64,000 bases of DNA. Source: Agrococcus sp. Marseille-P2731. GTDB lineage: Bacteria; Actinomycetota; Actinomycetes; Actinomycetales; Microbacteriaceae. The position numbers and the translations under genes were made by a program. Location of the stretch: NCBI RefSeq assembly GCF_900117395.1, contig NZ_FPEG01000001.1, positions 124,001 to 188,000 of the forward strand, read 5' to 3'. The notes beneath the pieces were generated by a model. It was not told the origin of the DNA, searched no databases, and saw only the letters and a list, made by a program, of their open reading frames with translations. This document shows positions 55,275 to 64,000 of this stretch, one piece after another (the stretch's first letter is position 1; the number at the start of each line of letters is the position of its first letter).

Positions 55275-55642
55275 AGTCCCAGCCCTGCCTCTCGTGCGCC
55301 GTCGGCGATCGCGGCGACGCGACCGGCGTAGCGGTTGCCGCCGCGGTCGAAGACGACCGACTCGACGCCTGCAGCCTTCGCACGCTCAGCGATGAGCTCG
55401 CCGACGCGCTTGGCCTTGGCCGTCTTGTCGCCGTCGTGTCCGCGGAGGTCAGCCTCCATGGTCGACGCCGAGGCGACGGTGATGCCCTGCGAGTCGTCGA
55501 CGACCTGCACGAAGACGTGACGTGCCGAACGGGTGACGACCATGCGCGGCACCACAGCGGTGCCGACGACCTTCTTGCGGAGGCGTGCGTGACGACGGCC
55601 GCGGGCAGCCGACTTGCTCTTGCCTCGGGTACCGATGCCCAT
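55271..55642 (-). CDS. rplR: 50S ribosomal protein L18
   Basis: 123 residues, binds 5S rRNA. Start at ATG 55642 ([18 protein letters not shown]), giving a 1-bp TGATG overlap with rplF; GTG 55645 is one codon upstream. [41 protein letters not shown] and [15 protein letters not shown] are conserved. Confidence 0.97.
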   Translation of the reverse strand: MGIGTRGKSKSAARGRRHARLRKKVVGTAVVPRMVVTRSARHVFVQVVDDSQGITVASASTMEADLRGHDGDKTAKAKRVGELIAERAKAAGVESVVFDRGGNRYAGRVAAIADGAREAGLGL

Positions 55643-56178
55643 CACTTACCAGCCTTTCCAGCCTTGCGGCGGATCTGCTCGCCTGCGTAGCGAACACCCT
55701 TGCCCTTGTAGGGCTCGGGCTTGCGCAGCTTGCGGAGATTCGCGGCCACTTCGCCGACGGCCTGCTTCGAGATGCCGCTGACGGTGACCTTGTTGTTGCC
55801 CTCGACCACGAACGTGATGCCGGCAGGCGGCTCGACGTTGATCGGGTGCGAGTAGCCGAGCGCGAACTCGAGGCCCGTGCCCTTCGCCGCCACGCGGTAG
55901 CCGGTGCCGACGACCTCGAGCGACTTCGAGTAGCCGTCCGTCACGCCGACGATGTCGTTGGCGATCAGGGTGCGGGTGAGGCCGTGCAGCGAACGCGACT
56001 CGCGCTCGTCGTCGGGCCGGGTGACCTGCACCTGGCCGTCGGCGACCTCGACCTGGATCGGCTTCGCGATGCGGGTCGTGAGCTCGCCCTTGGGGCCCTT
56101 GACGGTGACGACGTCGTCGTTCACCGAGATGTCGACACCCGAGGGGATGTCGATGGGGAGACGTCCGATTCGTGACAT
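55642..56178 (-). CDS. rplF: 50S ribosomal protein L6
   Basis: 178 residues. Two similar alpha/beta domains: [20 protein letters not shown] and [10 protein letters not shown] in the first, then [15 protein letters not shown] and the end [21 protein letters not shown]. 6 bp after rpsH. Confidence 0.97.
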   Translation of the reverse strand: MSRIGRLPIDIPSGVDISVNDDVVTVKGPKGELTTRIAKPIQVEVADGQVQVTRPDDERESRSLHGLTRTLIANDIVGVTDGYSKSLEVVGTGYRVAAKGTGLEFALGYSHPINVEPPAGITFVVEGNNKVTVSGISKQAVGEVAANLRKLRKPEPYKGKGVRYAGEQIRRKAGKAGK

Positions 56179-56184
56179 GTCAGA

Positions 56185-56583
56185 TCACCACACGTAGGCG
56201 AGGACTTCCCCGCCCACGCCCTTCTGCTCGGCCTCACGGTCGGTGAGGAGCCCAGAGCTCGTGGACAGGATGGCGACGCCGAGGCCGCCGTGCACCTGGG
56301 GGATCTCGGTCGATCGCGCGTAGACGCGCAGACCGGGCTTCGAGACCCGCTTCAGGCCGGCGAGCGCGCGCTCGCGGTTCGGGCCGTACTTGAGGTTCAG
56401 CGTCAGCGACTTGCCGACGCGAGCGTCCTCGATCTTCCAACCCGAGATGAAGCCCTCGCGCTCGAGGATCTCGGCGATGCTCGCCTTGAGGTTCGACGAC
56501 GGCAGCGTGACCTCGTCGTGCATCGCCGTGTTGGCGTTGCGCAGACGCGTCAGCATGTCGGCGACCGGATCGGTCATCGTCAT
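56185..56583 (-). CDS. rpsH: 30S ribosomal protein S8
   Basis: 132 residues. [22 protein letters not shown] opening, then the REGFISGWK and [20 protein letters not shown] segments, ending in the standard GGEVLAYVW. It follows rplE across an 81-bp gap that holds two hairpins and no rpsN. Confidence 0.97.
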   Translation of the reverse strand: MTMTDPVADMLTRLRNANTAMHDEVTLPSSNLKASIAEILEREGFISGWKIEDARVGKSLTLNLKYGPNRERALAGLKRVSKPGLRVYARSTEIPQVHGGLGVAILSTSSGLLTDREAEQKGVGGEVLAYVW

Positions 56584-56602
56584 GGTGTTCTCCGTTCTGG
56601 TT

Positions 56603-56659
56603 TCGCTGCCCGTTCCGCGGGCAGCGACCTTGAATTCAGCTCGGCGCCGGCGGCGCCGA
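56603..56659 (-). promoter_or_regulatory. Two hairpins in the rplE-rpsH gap
   Basis: Stem TCGCTGCCCG (56603-56612) / CGGGCAGCGA (56618-56627) and stem TCGGCGCC (56641-56648) / GGCGCCGA (56652-56659). In many bacteria S8 represses spc-operon translation near this junction, so these may be regulatory or mark where rpsN was lost. Inference only. Confidence 0.45.
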
Positions 56660-56664
56660 TGGGG

Positions 56665-57225
56665 TCAGGACTTGAAGGGGAAGCCGAGCGCCTTGAGCAG
56701 CGCGCGACCCTCGTCATCCGACTTCGCCGTCGTGACGACGGTGATGTCGAAGCCGCGGACGCGGTCGATCTTGTCCTGGTCGATCTCGTGGAACACCGAC
56801 TGCTCCGAGAGGCCGAACGTGTAGTTGCCGTTGCCGTCGAACTGCTCGGGGCTCAGGCCGCGGAAGTCGCGGATGCGCGGGAGCGCGAGCGTCAGCAGAC
56901 GGTCGAGGAACTCCCACATGCGGTCGCCGCGCAGCGTGACGTGCGCGCCGATCGGCATCCCGTCGCGCAGCTTGAACTGCGCGATCGACTTCTTGGCGGC
57001 CGTGACCTTCGGCTTCTGGCCGGTGATCAGCGTGAGGTCGCGCACAGCGCCCTCGATCACCTTCGAGTCGCGCGCGGCCTCACCGACGCCGGTGTTGACG
57101 ACGATCTTGGTCAGGCCGGGCACCTGCATGACGTTCGAGAAGCCGAACTCCTCCTGGAGCTGCTTCAGGACCGTCTCGCGGTACTGCTGCTTGAGCCTCG
57201 GCAGGCGCACTGCGGTGTCAGTCAT
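56665..57225 (-). CDS. rplE: 50S ribosomal protein L5
   Basis: 186 residues from ATG 57225, 8 bp inside the rplX end. Binds 5S r[52 protein letters not shown] and the [21 protein letters not shown] end block (with local variation) are typical. Confidence 0.97.
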   Translation of the reverse strand: MTDTAVRLPRLKQQYRETVLKQLQEEFGFSNVMQVPGLTKIVVNTGVGEAARDSKVIEGAVRDLTLITGQKPKVTAAKKSIAQFKLRDGMPIGAHVTLRGDRMWEFLDRLLTLALPRIRDFRGLSPEQFDGNGNYTFGLSEQSVFHEIDQDKIDRVRGFDITVVTTAKSDDEGRALLKALGFPFKS

Positions 57226-57589
57226 TGCTCTTGATCTCCTTGCCCGACTTCGTCGCGACGCGGACCTTCTGCGGGATCGAGACGCCGTTCTTCTCGACGG
57301 TCTTGACCTCGGCGCGGACGCGCGTGGGCTTCTTCGACTCGGGGTCGACGAGCGCGACGTTCGACACGTGGATCGGGGCCTCGTGGGTCTCGATGCCACC
57401 CGTGCGGGTGCCGCGGTTGGTCTGGCCGACCTTGATGTGCTTGGTGACGAGGTTGACGCCCTCGACGATCACGCGGTTCTGCTCGCGCAGGACCTCGATG
57501 ACGCGACCGGTCTTGCCCCGGTCGCCGCCGCGCGACTCGCGCGCTCCGGCGATGACGACGACGAGGTCGCCCTTCTTGATGCTGGCCAT
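57218..57589 (-). CDS. rplX: 50S ribosomal protein L24
   Basis: 123 residues. KOW motif near the N-terminus: [62 protein letters not shown] and the [11 protein letters not shown] tail follow. Initiates 50S assembly. Confidence 0.97.
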   Translation of the reverse strand: MASIKKGDLVVVIAGARESRGGDRGKTGRVIEVLREQNRVIVEGVNLVTKHIKVGQTNRGTRTGGIETHEAPIHVSNVALVDPESKKPTRVRAEVKTVEKNGVSIPQKVRVATKSGKEIKSND

Positions 57590-57592
57590 GGG

Positions 57593-57961
57593 TCAGATCA
57601 CCTCCGGTGCGAGCGACACGATCTTCATGAAGCGCTTGTCGCGGAGCTCGCGACCGACGGGTCCGAAGATGCGAGTGCCGCGAGGGTCGCCATCCGTCTT
57701 CAGGATGACGGCTGCGTTCTCGTCGAACTTGATGTACGAGCCGTCGGGACGGCGCGTCGACTTCACCGTGCGGACGACGACGGCCTTGACCACGTCGCCC
57801 TTCTTCACGTTGCCGCCGGGGATGGCGTCCTTGACCGTGGCCACGATGGTGTCACCGAGGCCGGCGTAGCGACGGCCGGAGCCGCCGAGCACGCGAATGG
57901 TCAGGAGCTCCTTGGCGCCGGTGTTGTCGGCCACCTTGATGCGGGATTCCTGCTGGATCAT
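57593..57961 (-). CDS. rplN: 50S ribosomal protein L14
   Basis: 122 residues, full length. [20 protein letters not shown] opening, [16 protein letters not shown], and the [20 protein letters not shown] signature near the C-terminus that contacts the 30S subunit. Confidence 0.98.
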   Translation of the reverse strand: MIQQESRIKVADNTGAKELLTIRVLGGSGRRYAGLGDTIVATVKDAIPGGNVKKGDVVKAVVVRTVKSTRRPDGSYIKFDENAAVILKTDGDPRGTRIFGPVGRELRDKRFMKIVSLAPEVI

Positions 57962-57988
57962 TGTCTAGATCTCCTTCGAGGCCGAGGC

Positions 57989-58273
57989 CTACTTGGCCTT
58001 CTCGAGGATCTCGACGACGCGCCACCGCTTGGTGGCGGACGTCGGACGGGTCTCTGCGATCAGGACGCGGTCGCCGATGCCGGCGGCGTTCTGCTCATCG
58101 TGGGCCTTCACCTTCGAGGTCTTGCGGAGCACCTTGCCGTAGAGCGGGTGCTTGACGCGGTCCTCGACCTCGACGACGACGGTCTTCTCCATCTTGTCGG
58201 AGGTGACGTAGCCGATGCGCGACTTGCGGTAGCCGCGCTGGACGGTCTCGTCCTTGGGCTGCTCAGTAGCCAT
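57989..58273 (-). CDS. rpsQ: 30S ribosomal protein S17
   Basis: 94 residues. [32 protein letters not shown] and [19 protein letters not shown] are the conserved OB-fold blocks. Start overlaps the rpmC stop by one base. Confidence 0.97.
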   Translation of the reverse strand: MATEQPKDETVQRGYRKSRIGYVTSDKMEKTVVVEVEDRVKHPLYGKVLRKTSKVKAHDEQNAAGIGDRVLIAETRPTSATKRWRVVEILEKAK

Positions 58274-58581
58274 CAGTTGTCCTCAGCCTTCTCAGCCTTC
58301 TCGGCCTGGTCGGCCTTCTTCGACTTCTTCTTGTCCGCAGCCTTCTCGACCGGCGCCGGCGAGGCGCTGATGCCGAGCTCGCGCTCGCGGATCACGGTGT
58401 ACAGCCGCGCGATGTCGCGCTTGACAGCCCGCAGGCGGCCGTGCGACTCCAGCTGGCCGGTGGCCGACTGGAAGCGCAGGTTGAACAGCTCTTCCTTGGC
58501 CCGCTTCAGCTCGACGACGAGACGCTCGTCATCCAGGGTGGCGAGCTCGGCGGGCATGAGCTCCTTGGAACCGATCGCCAT
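58273..58581 (-). CDS. rpmC: 50S ribosomal protein L29 with Lys/Ala/Glu-rich tail
   Basis: 102 residues against ~65-80 usually. The two-helix core has [20 protein letters not shown] and [20 protein letters not shown]. The last ~30 residues ([20 protein letters not shown]) are a charged low-complexity extension near the tunnel exit. TAATG-type overlap with rplP. Confidence 0.96.
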   Translation of the reverse strand: MAIGSKELMPAELATLDDERLVVELKRAKEELFNLRFQSATGQLESHGRLRAVKRDIARLYTVIRERELGISASPAPVEKAADKKKSKKADQAEKAEKAEDN

Positions 58582-59000
58582 TATGCGTCAGCCTCCTCGC
58601 GCTTGATGATGCGTGCCTTGAGCGGCAGCTTGTGGATGGCTCGCGTCATCGCCTCACGCGCGAGCTGCTCGTCGACACCGGCGACCTCGAAGAGGACGCG
58701 GCCGGGCTTGACGTTCGCGACCCACCACTCGGGCGAGCCCTTGCCGGAACCCATGCGGGTCTCAGCGGGCTTCTTCGTGAGGGGACGGTCGGGGTAGATG
58801 TTGATCCACACCTTGCCGCCGCGCTTGATGTGGCGCGTCATGGCAATACGTGCGGCCTCGATCTGACGGTTCGTGACATAGGCAGGCGTCAGGGCCTGGA
58901 TGCCGTACTCACCGAACGACACCGCCGTGCCGCCGGTGGCCTGGCCACGGCGCTTCGGGTGGTGCTGCTTGCGGTGCTTGACTCGACGGGGAATGAGCAT
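58581..59000 (-). CDS. rplP: 50S ribosomal protein L16
   Basis: 139 residues. [44 protein letters not shown] and [19 protein letters not shown] are exact signatures. Helps tRNA accommodation at the A site. Confidence 0.98.
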   Translation of the reverse strand: MLIPRRVKHRKQHHPKRRGQATGGTAVSFGEYGIQALTPAYVTNRQIEAARIAMTRHIKRGGKVWINIYPDRPLTKKPAETRMGSGKGSPEWWVANVKPGRVLFEVAGVDEQLAREAMTRAIHKLPLKARIIKREEADA

Positions 59001-59743
59001 TACTTCGCCTCTGATCCTGCTGCGGCCGGAGCTGCGTCGCGACGGGGTCCACGACGCTCGCGCTGCGGCGACTTCTGGTTCGCCTGCTCGCGAGCGAGCT
59101 CGCGGTTGGTGAGCTCACCGTTGTAGATCCAGACCTTGACACCGATGCGACCGAAGGTCGTGCGGGCCTCGTAGAAGCCGTAGTCGATGTTCGAGCGCAG
59201 CGTGTGCAGGGGCACGCGGCCCTCGCGGTACTGCTCGCTGCGGCTCATCTCGGCGCCGCCGAGGCGACCCGACACCTTGATCTTGACGCCCTTGGCGCCG
59301 GCGCGCTGCGCCGACTGCAGGCCCTTGCGCATCGCGCGGCGGAACGCCACGCGAGCGCTGAGCTGCTCGGCGATGCCCTGCGCGACGAGCTGCGCGGAGC
59401 CCTCGGGGTTCTTGACCTCGAGGATGTTCAGCTGGATCTGCTTGCCGCTGAGCTTCTCGAGGTCGGCACGGATGCGCTCGGCCTCGGCGCCGCGGCGGCC
59501 GATCACGATGCCCGGACGGGCGGTGTGGATGTCGACGCGCACGCGATCCTTGGTGCGCTCGATCTCGATGCGTGCGACGCCTGCGCGGTCGAGGCTGGTC
59601 GTCAGCATCTTGCGGATGCGGATGTCCTCAGCCACGTAGTCGGCGTAGCGCTGTCCCGGCTTCGTCGACTCGGCGAACCAGCGCGACACGTGGTCGGTGG
59701 TGATGCCGAGGCGGAAGCCGTACGGGTTGACCTTCTGTCCCAT
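59000..59743 (-). CDS. rpsC: 30S ribosomal protein S3
   Basis: 247 residues. [22 protein letters not shown] domain with [20 protein letters not shown], then the S3 C-terminal domain [20 protein letters not shown] and a basic, low-complexity tail. Part of the mRNA entry tunnel. Start overlaps the rplV stop. Confidence 0.98.
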   Translation of the reverse strand: MGQKVNPYGFRLGITTDHVSRWFAESTKPGQRYADYVAEDIRIRKMLTTSLDRAGVARIEIERTKDRVRVDIHTARPGIVIGRRGAEAERIRADLEKLSGKQIQLNILEVKNPEGSAQLVAQGIAEQLSARVAFRRAMRKGLQSAQRAGAKGVKIKVSGRLGGAEMSRSEQYREGRVPLHTLRSNIDYGFYEARTTFGRIGVKVWIYNGELTNRELAREQANQKSPQRERRGPRRDAAPAAAGSEAK

Positions 59744-60111
59744 TACTTCTCGTCCTCCGTGGTCGGCGTCGCGAGCACGACGGTGATGTGGCTCGTCCGC
59801 TTGTTGATGCGGAACGCGCGACCCTGTGCACGCGGTCGGAACCGCTTGAGCGTGGTGCCCTCATCGACGAACGCGCGGGCCACGTACAGGTCCTGCTCGT
59901 CGAGGAACTCGTTCGCAGCGTCTGCCTTGACCCGAGCGTTGGCCACCGCCGAGGCGACGAGCTTGTACACGGGCTCCGAGGCGCCCTGCGGGGCGAACTT
60001 CAGGATCGCGAGGGCCTCTTCGGCCTGCTTGCCGCGGATCATGTCGACGACACGGCGGGCCTTCTGAGGGGTCACGCGGATGTGACGAACGCGAGCGATC
60101 GACTCAACCAT
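59743..60111 (-). CDS. rplV: 50S ribosomal protein L22
   Basis: 122 residues. [23 protein letters not shown] at the start and the exit-tunnel hairpin [28 protein letters not shown] near the end. The macrolide-contact loop is of normal length. Confidence 0.98.
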   Translation of the reverse strand: MVESIARVRHIRVTPQKARRVVDMIRGKQAEEALAILKFAPQGASEPVYKLVASAVANARVKADAANEFLDEQDLYVARAFVDEGTTLKRFRPRAQGRAFRINKRTSHITVVLATPTTEDEK

Positions 60112-60138
60112 TGCCTTCTCCTTCTTCCGTCACCGCGC

Positions 60139-60420
60139 TTAGCGGCGACGGCCCTTCTTGTCGTCCTTCACGTGGCCGCGGAAGGTGCGGGTGGGCGCGA
60201 ACTCGCCCAGCTTGTGGCCGACCATCGTCTCGGTGACGAAGACCGGGATGTGCTTGCGACCGTCGTGGACGGCGATCGTGTGGCCGAGCATGGCCGGCAC
60301 GATCATCGAACGGCGCGACCACGTCTTGATGACGTTCTTGCTGCCGGCCTCGTTCTGCCGAACCACCTTGGTGAGGAGGTGGTCGTCGACGAACGGACCC
60401 TTCTTGAGGCTGCGGGGCAT
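60139..60420 (-). CDS. rpsS: 30S ribosomal protein S19
   Basis: 93 residues. [50 protein letters not shown] and the [12 protein letters not shown] block. Standard length. Confidence 0.98.
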   Translation of the reverse strand: MPRSLKKGPFVDDHLLTKVVRQNEAGSKNVIKTWSRRSMIVPAMLGHTIAVHDGRKHIPVFVTETMVGHKLGEFAPTRTFRGHVKDDKKGRRR

Positions 60421-60432
60421 CGGACTCTCCTA

Positions 60433-61272
<840 letters not shown>

Positions 61273-61291
61273 GTTCTCGTTCCTTCAGTCC

Positions 61292-61591
61292 TCAGCCGAC
61301 AGCCGTGAAGATGTCGATCGAACCGGACTTCAGCTTCACGATGGCGCGCTTGGTGTCCTTGCGCTTGCCAGTGCCGAAGCGGGTGCGGCGCGTCTTGCCG
61401 ACGCGGTTGAGGGTGTTGACGCGCTCCACCTTGACGCCGAAGATCTTCTCGATCGCGAGCTTGATCTCGGTCTTCGAGGCGCGGGGGTCGACCTCGAAGG
61501 TGTAGCTGCCCATGTCGATGAGCGCGTAGCTCTTCTCGGACACGATCGGTCGGATGATGATGTCGCGAGGGTCCTTGTTGTAGCCGCTCAT
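61292..61591 (-). CDS. rplW: 50S ribosomal protein L23
   Basis: 99 residues. [19 protein letters not shown], the [27 protein letters not shown] helix-strand and [17 protein letters not shown]. Docking site for trigger factor and SRP. Start overlaps the rplD stop by one base. Confidence 0.97.
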   Translation of the reverse strand: MSGYNKDPRDIIIRPIVSEKSYALIDMGSYTFEVDPRASKTEIKLAIEKIFGVKVERVNTLNRVGKTRRTRFGTGKRKDTKRAIVKLKSGSIDIFTAVG

Positions 61592-62322
61592 CAGTTGTCC
61601 TTCTCTGCCTTCTCGGCCTTCGGTGCCTTGGCGGGCTTCTCAGCCTTCGCCGGCTTCTCAGCCTTGGGCTCCTCGGAGACGACCTCGACCGTCGAACCCG
61701 TCTTCGCGGCGACGAACGCCTCGTAGGCCGGCTTCGAGAACACGATGTCGTCGCTCACGAGCACGTCGTAGGCGTTGAGCTGGTCCCAGGGCAGCACGTG
61801 GACCTCGGGGAGGTTGCGCACCGACAGCAGCGCGGTCTCCTCGGAGCGGTCGAGCACGAGCAGCACGTTCTTGGCCACGCCGAGCACCGCGAAGGTGTCG
61901 ACCGCGACGCGAGTGCTGGGAGCATCGGCCGGGAACGCCTCGATGACGTGCAGGCGGCCACCGCGAGCGCGGTCCGAGAGCGAGCCGAGCAGCGCTGCGG
62001 CGATCATCTTCTTGGGGGTGCGCTGCGAGTAGTCACGCGGCGTCGGGCCGTGGACGATGCCACCGCCGGTCATCTGGGGTGCGCGGATCGAGCCCTGACG
62101 GGCGCGGCCCGTGCCCTTCTGCTTGAAGGGCTTGCGGCCGGCGCCGGAGACCTCGCCACGACCCTTGGTCGAGTGCGTGCCCTGGCGTGCAGCTGCGAGC
62201 TGCGCGACGACCACCTGGTGGATCAGCGGAACGTTCGTCTGGACGTCGAAGATGCTGGCGGGCAGCTCGACCGAGCCTGCCTGCTTGCCCTTCGCGTCGA
62301 CGATGGCGACCTGTGCAGTCAT
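61591..62322 (-). CDS. rplD: 50S ribosomal protein L4 with Lys/Ala/Glu-rich tail
   Basis: 243 residues. The core (to ~210) has [56 protein letters not shown], and [21 protein letters not shown]. The last ~30 residues repeat [19 protein letters not shown], a charged extension. L4 lines the exit tunnel and in some bacteria autoregulates the S10 operon. Confidence 0.97.
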   Translation of the reverse strand: MTAQVAIVDAKGKQAGSVELPASIFDVQTNVPLIHQVVVAQLAAARQGTHSTKGRGEVSGAGRKPFKQKGTGRARQGSIRAPQMTGGGIVHGPTPRDYSQRTPKKMIAAALLGSLSDRARGGRLHVIEAFPADAPSTRVAVDTFAVLGVAKNVLLVLDRSEETALLSVRNLPEVHVLPWDQLNAYDVLVSDDIVFSKPAYEAFVAAKTGSTVEVVSEEPKAEKPAKAEKPAKAPKAEKAEKDN

Positions 62323-62324
62323 GC

Positions 62325-62975
62325 TCAGGCTCCCTTCACAGCGTTGCGGACGTACACGAGACGACCGCGAGCACCGGGGACGGCGCCCTTGACGAGCATG
62401 AGACCCTGCTCGACGTCGATCGAGTGGATCGTGAGGTTCAGCGCCGACACGCGGTCGGTGCCCATGCGGCCGGCCATGCGCATGCCGCGGAAGACGCGGC
62501 TGGGCGTGGACGAGGCACCGATCGAGCCGGGCTTGCGGTGGTTGCGGTGCGCACCGTGCGATGCCGAGACACCAGCGAAGTTGTGGCGCTTCATGACACC
62601 TGCGAAGCCCTTGCCCTTCGAAGTGCCGACGACGTCGACCTTCTGGCCGGCGGCGAACAGGTCGACCGCCAGCTCCTGGCCGAGCTCGTAGGCATCGGCG
62701 TTGTCGGTGCGGACCTCGGTGAGGTGGCGGCGCGGCGTGACGCCAGCGGCCTCGAAGTGACCGGCTGCCGGCTTGTTGACCTTGCGCGGGTCGATCTGGC
62801 CTGCGGCGATCTGGATGGCTGCGTAGCCGTCCTTCTCGGGCGTGCGGATCTGCGTGACCACGTTCGGCGTGATCTCGAGCACCGTGACGGGGACGAGCTT
62901 GTTCTGCTCATCCCACACCTGGGTCATCCCGAGCTTCTTGCCGAGCAGGCCGCGAGTCGTCGTGATCTTCGACAT
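62325..62975 (-). CDS. rplC: 50S ribosomal protein L3
   Basis: 216 residues. [24 protein letters not shown], the loop [15 protein letters not shown] and [18 protein letters not shown] ending with [13 protein letters not shown], including the Gln-containing finger region. One of the first 50S assembly proteins. Confidence 0.98.
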   Translation of the reverse strand: MSKITTTRGLLGKKLGMTQVWDEQNKLVPVTVLEITPNVVTQIRTPEKDGYAAIQIAAGQIDPRKVNKPAAGHFEAAGVTPRRHLTEVRTDNADAYELGQELAVDLFAAGQKVDVVGTSKGKGFAGVMKRHNFAGVSASHGAHRNHRKPGSIGASSTPSRVFRGMRMAGRMGTDRVSALNLTIHSIDVEQGLMLVKGAVPGARGRLVYVRNAVKGA

Positions 62976-62983
62976 GGCGTTCC

Positions 62984-63292
62984 TTAGAGCTTGATCTCGA
63001 TGTTGACGTCAGCGGGCAGGTCGAGGCGCATGAGCGAGTCGACTGCCTTCGGCGTCGGGTCGATGATGTCGATGAGTCGCTTGTGCGTGCGCTTCTCGAA
63101 GTGCTCGCGGCTGTCCTTGTACTTGTGAGGTGAACGGATCACCACGACCACGTTCTTCTCGGTCGGCAGCGGCACAGGGCCCACCACCGTCGCGCCCGCA
63201 CGGGTCACGGTGTCGACGATCTTGCGCGCCGACGAGTCGATGACCTCGTGGTCGTACGACTTCAGTCGGATGCGGATCTTCTGTCCCGCCAT
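62984..63292 (-). CDS. rpsJ: 30S ribosomal protein S10
   Basis: 102 residues from ATG 63292 ([20 protein letters not shown]); the much longer in-frame ORF upstream is not coding. [26 protein letters not shown] and the [22 protein letters not shown] end block are standard. First gene of the S10-spc superoperon. Confidence 0.98.
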   Translation of the reverse strand: MAGQKIRIRLKSYDHEVIDSSARKIVDTVTRAGATVVGPVPLPTEKNVVVVIRSPHKYKDSREHFEKRTHKRLIDIIDPTPKAVDSLMRLDLPADVNIEIKL

Positions 63293-63595
63293 GGCTGACT
63301 CTCTTCCTGTCGACGCAGCCGTTCTAGGCTGCTCGCAACGCACTCTCGAGTGCACCGCTGTTCTTCTGTCAATGCCCGCATGGGGCGCGCACCGACGTCG
63401 CGCACGGCGATACCGCGCTCGGCTTCGGTGAAGTTCTGTTGGAGCTGCCCGCGGCCCAGGATCGATCTCGAACCTGTGCACAGCCAGAGCAGTGAGCGAC
63501 GTGGAATCGTCGCGTTTGCAACCTGAAGAGTCTCTCACGGATGTCGACACCCGTGCAACCCGGGCGTGTCGCGCCGCGCTTGCTAGCGTCGCGGC
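63293..63595 (-). promoter_or_regulatory. Promoter/leader region of the S10 operon
   Basis: About 300 bp without genes between divergent rpsJ and the ureohydrolase gene. A minus-strand TTGACA (complement of 63377-63382) is a good -35, but no clear TANNNT lies 16-19 bp after it. An inverted repeat GCACTCTCGAGTGC (63340-63353) falls just where a -10/start region would be and may be an operator. The implied leader is over 50 nt. Confidence 0.4.
63584..63589 (+). promoter_or_regulatory. TAGCGT -10 box for leaderless ureohydrolase gene
   Basis: TAGCGT followed by 6 nt and the ATG at 63596, the same geometry as at guaB3, coaA and truA. No ribosome binding site. Confidence 0.4.
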
Positions 63596-64000
63596 ATGGC
63601 TCCCTCGTCGTCCTCCGTCCCCTCCGGGGGCCTCCCGCATGACCCGTCCTGGCCGCGCAGCGGTGACTGGCCGAGCCTGGCGGATGCGCCTGGTCGCCTC
63701 GACGCGGTGCTGGTCGGGCTCGGCACCCACGAGACCTCGCTCAGCCCGACGAGCGCACACACGACACCCGCTGCGGTGCGGGAGGCGCTGCGCCGCTCCT
63801 CGCCGCACGCCTACGCCACGGCCGCGCCGGTCGGCGGACTGCGCGTCGCCGACGCCGGGGACGCATCCGACCCCGACGGCGACGAGGAGGGCGCCACTGC
63901 GCTCGTCGCCCGCGCCGCCGCTCGCGCGCGGTTCGTGATCGTGCTCGGCGGCGACAACGCGGCCACGGTGCCCGCGGCGCTCGGCAGCTGGGGAGCGTCG
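63596..64000 (+). CDS. Arginase/ureohydrolase-family protein (partial, 3' cut by window edge)
   Basis: First 135 residues only. A polar start, then [32 protein letters not shown], matching the beginning of agmatinase/formimidoglutamase proteins (substrate-entry loop and first helix). The first metal-ligand motif appears as [12 protein letters not shown], where classical arginases have GGDH; formimidoglutamase-like relatives vary here. With only the N-terminus visible, arginase, agmatinase and formimidoglutamase (histidine catabolism) cannot be told apart. Divergent from rpsJ. Confidence 0.7.
   Translation, partial: MAPSSSSVPSGGLPHDPSWPRSGDWPSLADAPGRLDAVLVGLGTHETSLSPTSAHTTPAAVREALRRSSPHAYATAAPVGGLRVADAGDASDPDGDEEGATALVARAAARARFVIVLGGDNAATVPAALGSWGAS

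Noticed and set aside
63340..63353. Second CIRCE element upstream of rpsJ
   Set aside because: The arms GCACTC/GAGTGC resemble CIRCE, but only 2 nt separate them instead of 9 and the outer bases do not match.
63293..63808. N-terminal extension of S10 to 274 residues
   Set aside because: S10 is invariably ~102 residues, and the extension would run over the divergent ureohydrolase gene and the promoter region.

Overview
This 64 kb window reads as a chromosomal segment from a high-GC actinobacterium (roughly 70% G+C by eye). It is most likely a member of the Microbacteriaceae, and Agrococcus-like is a guess. Supporting signs are the actinobacterial S10-spc-alpha ribosomal gene order, two IMP dehydrogenase paralogues (guaB and guaB3), a lone CIRCE-controlled groES, many GTG starts, and TAGGCT-type -10 boxes placed 6-7 nt before start codons (leaderless mRNAs). 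Most genes lie on the minus strand.

Layout. 1-6.5 kb: glpD (cut by the left edge), guaB3, a PadR regulator coupled to a DUF4097 protein with its palindromic operator, and guaB. 6.6-12.4 kb: a branched-chain amino acid ABC transporter (livH-livM-livG-livF, with livK convergent). Its LivH carries a secreted domain at the N-terminus, and four 43-bp tandem repeats lie between livF and livK. 12.5-15.2 kb: rarD, groES and a THUMP-like methyltransferase. 15.2-17 kb: a lower-GC patch with one secreted protein and about 760 bp without genes. 17-18.9 kb: three small DUF4190-type membrane proteins, one with a long YGQQ-repeat, prion-like tail. 19-23.4 kb: the t6A/cell-wall cluster acpS, alr-tsaE fusion, tsaB, rimI, tsaD, joined by stop/start overlaps. 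23.4-31.7 kb: glmS, divergent coaA, an EamA exporter, a CGNR-type regulator, an APC permease, glmM, rpsI and rplM. 31.9-36.7 kb: a DivIVA-like coiled-coil protein, a HAD hydrolase, truA and a GH15 glucanase.

36.8-63.3 kb is the ribosomal superoperon (rpsJ to map, and infA to rplQ). About 11 kb of non-ribosomal DNA lies between map and infA. This insert holds a mannitol PTS operon (ptsH-mtlA-mtlF-mtlD plus a DUF3419-like gene) and, at 44.5-51.1 kb, the most interesting locus: a putative circular bacteriocin (AS-48/circularin/uberolysin-type) cluster. The cluster has a 93-residue precursor, a SpoIIM/DUF95 membrane protein, several further membrane proteins, two ABC ATPases and an ABC permease. 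A small HTH regulator leads the operon, and a divergent XRE regulator/ImmA metallopeptidase pair sits beside it. Nearly all of these genes overlap by GTGA or ATGA junctions, so they are probably expressed as one translationally coupled operon. The peptide would be made, cyclised, exported and tolerated by the neighbouring membrane proteins, and the XRE/ImmA pair could derepress it under stress.

The right end starts an arginase/ureohydrolase-family gene that is cut by the window edge. No tRNA, rRNA, CRISPR array or transposase was recognised.
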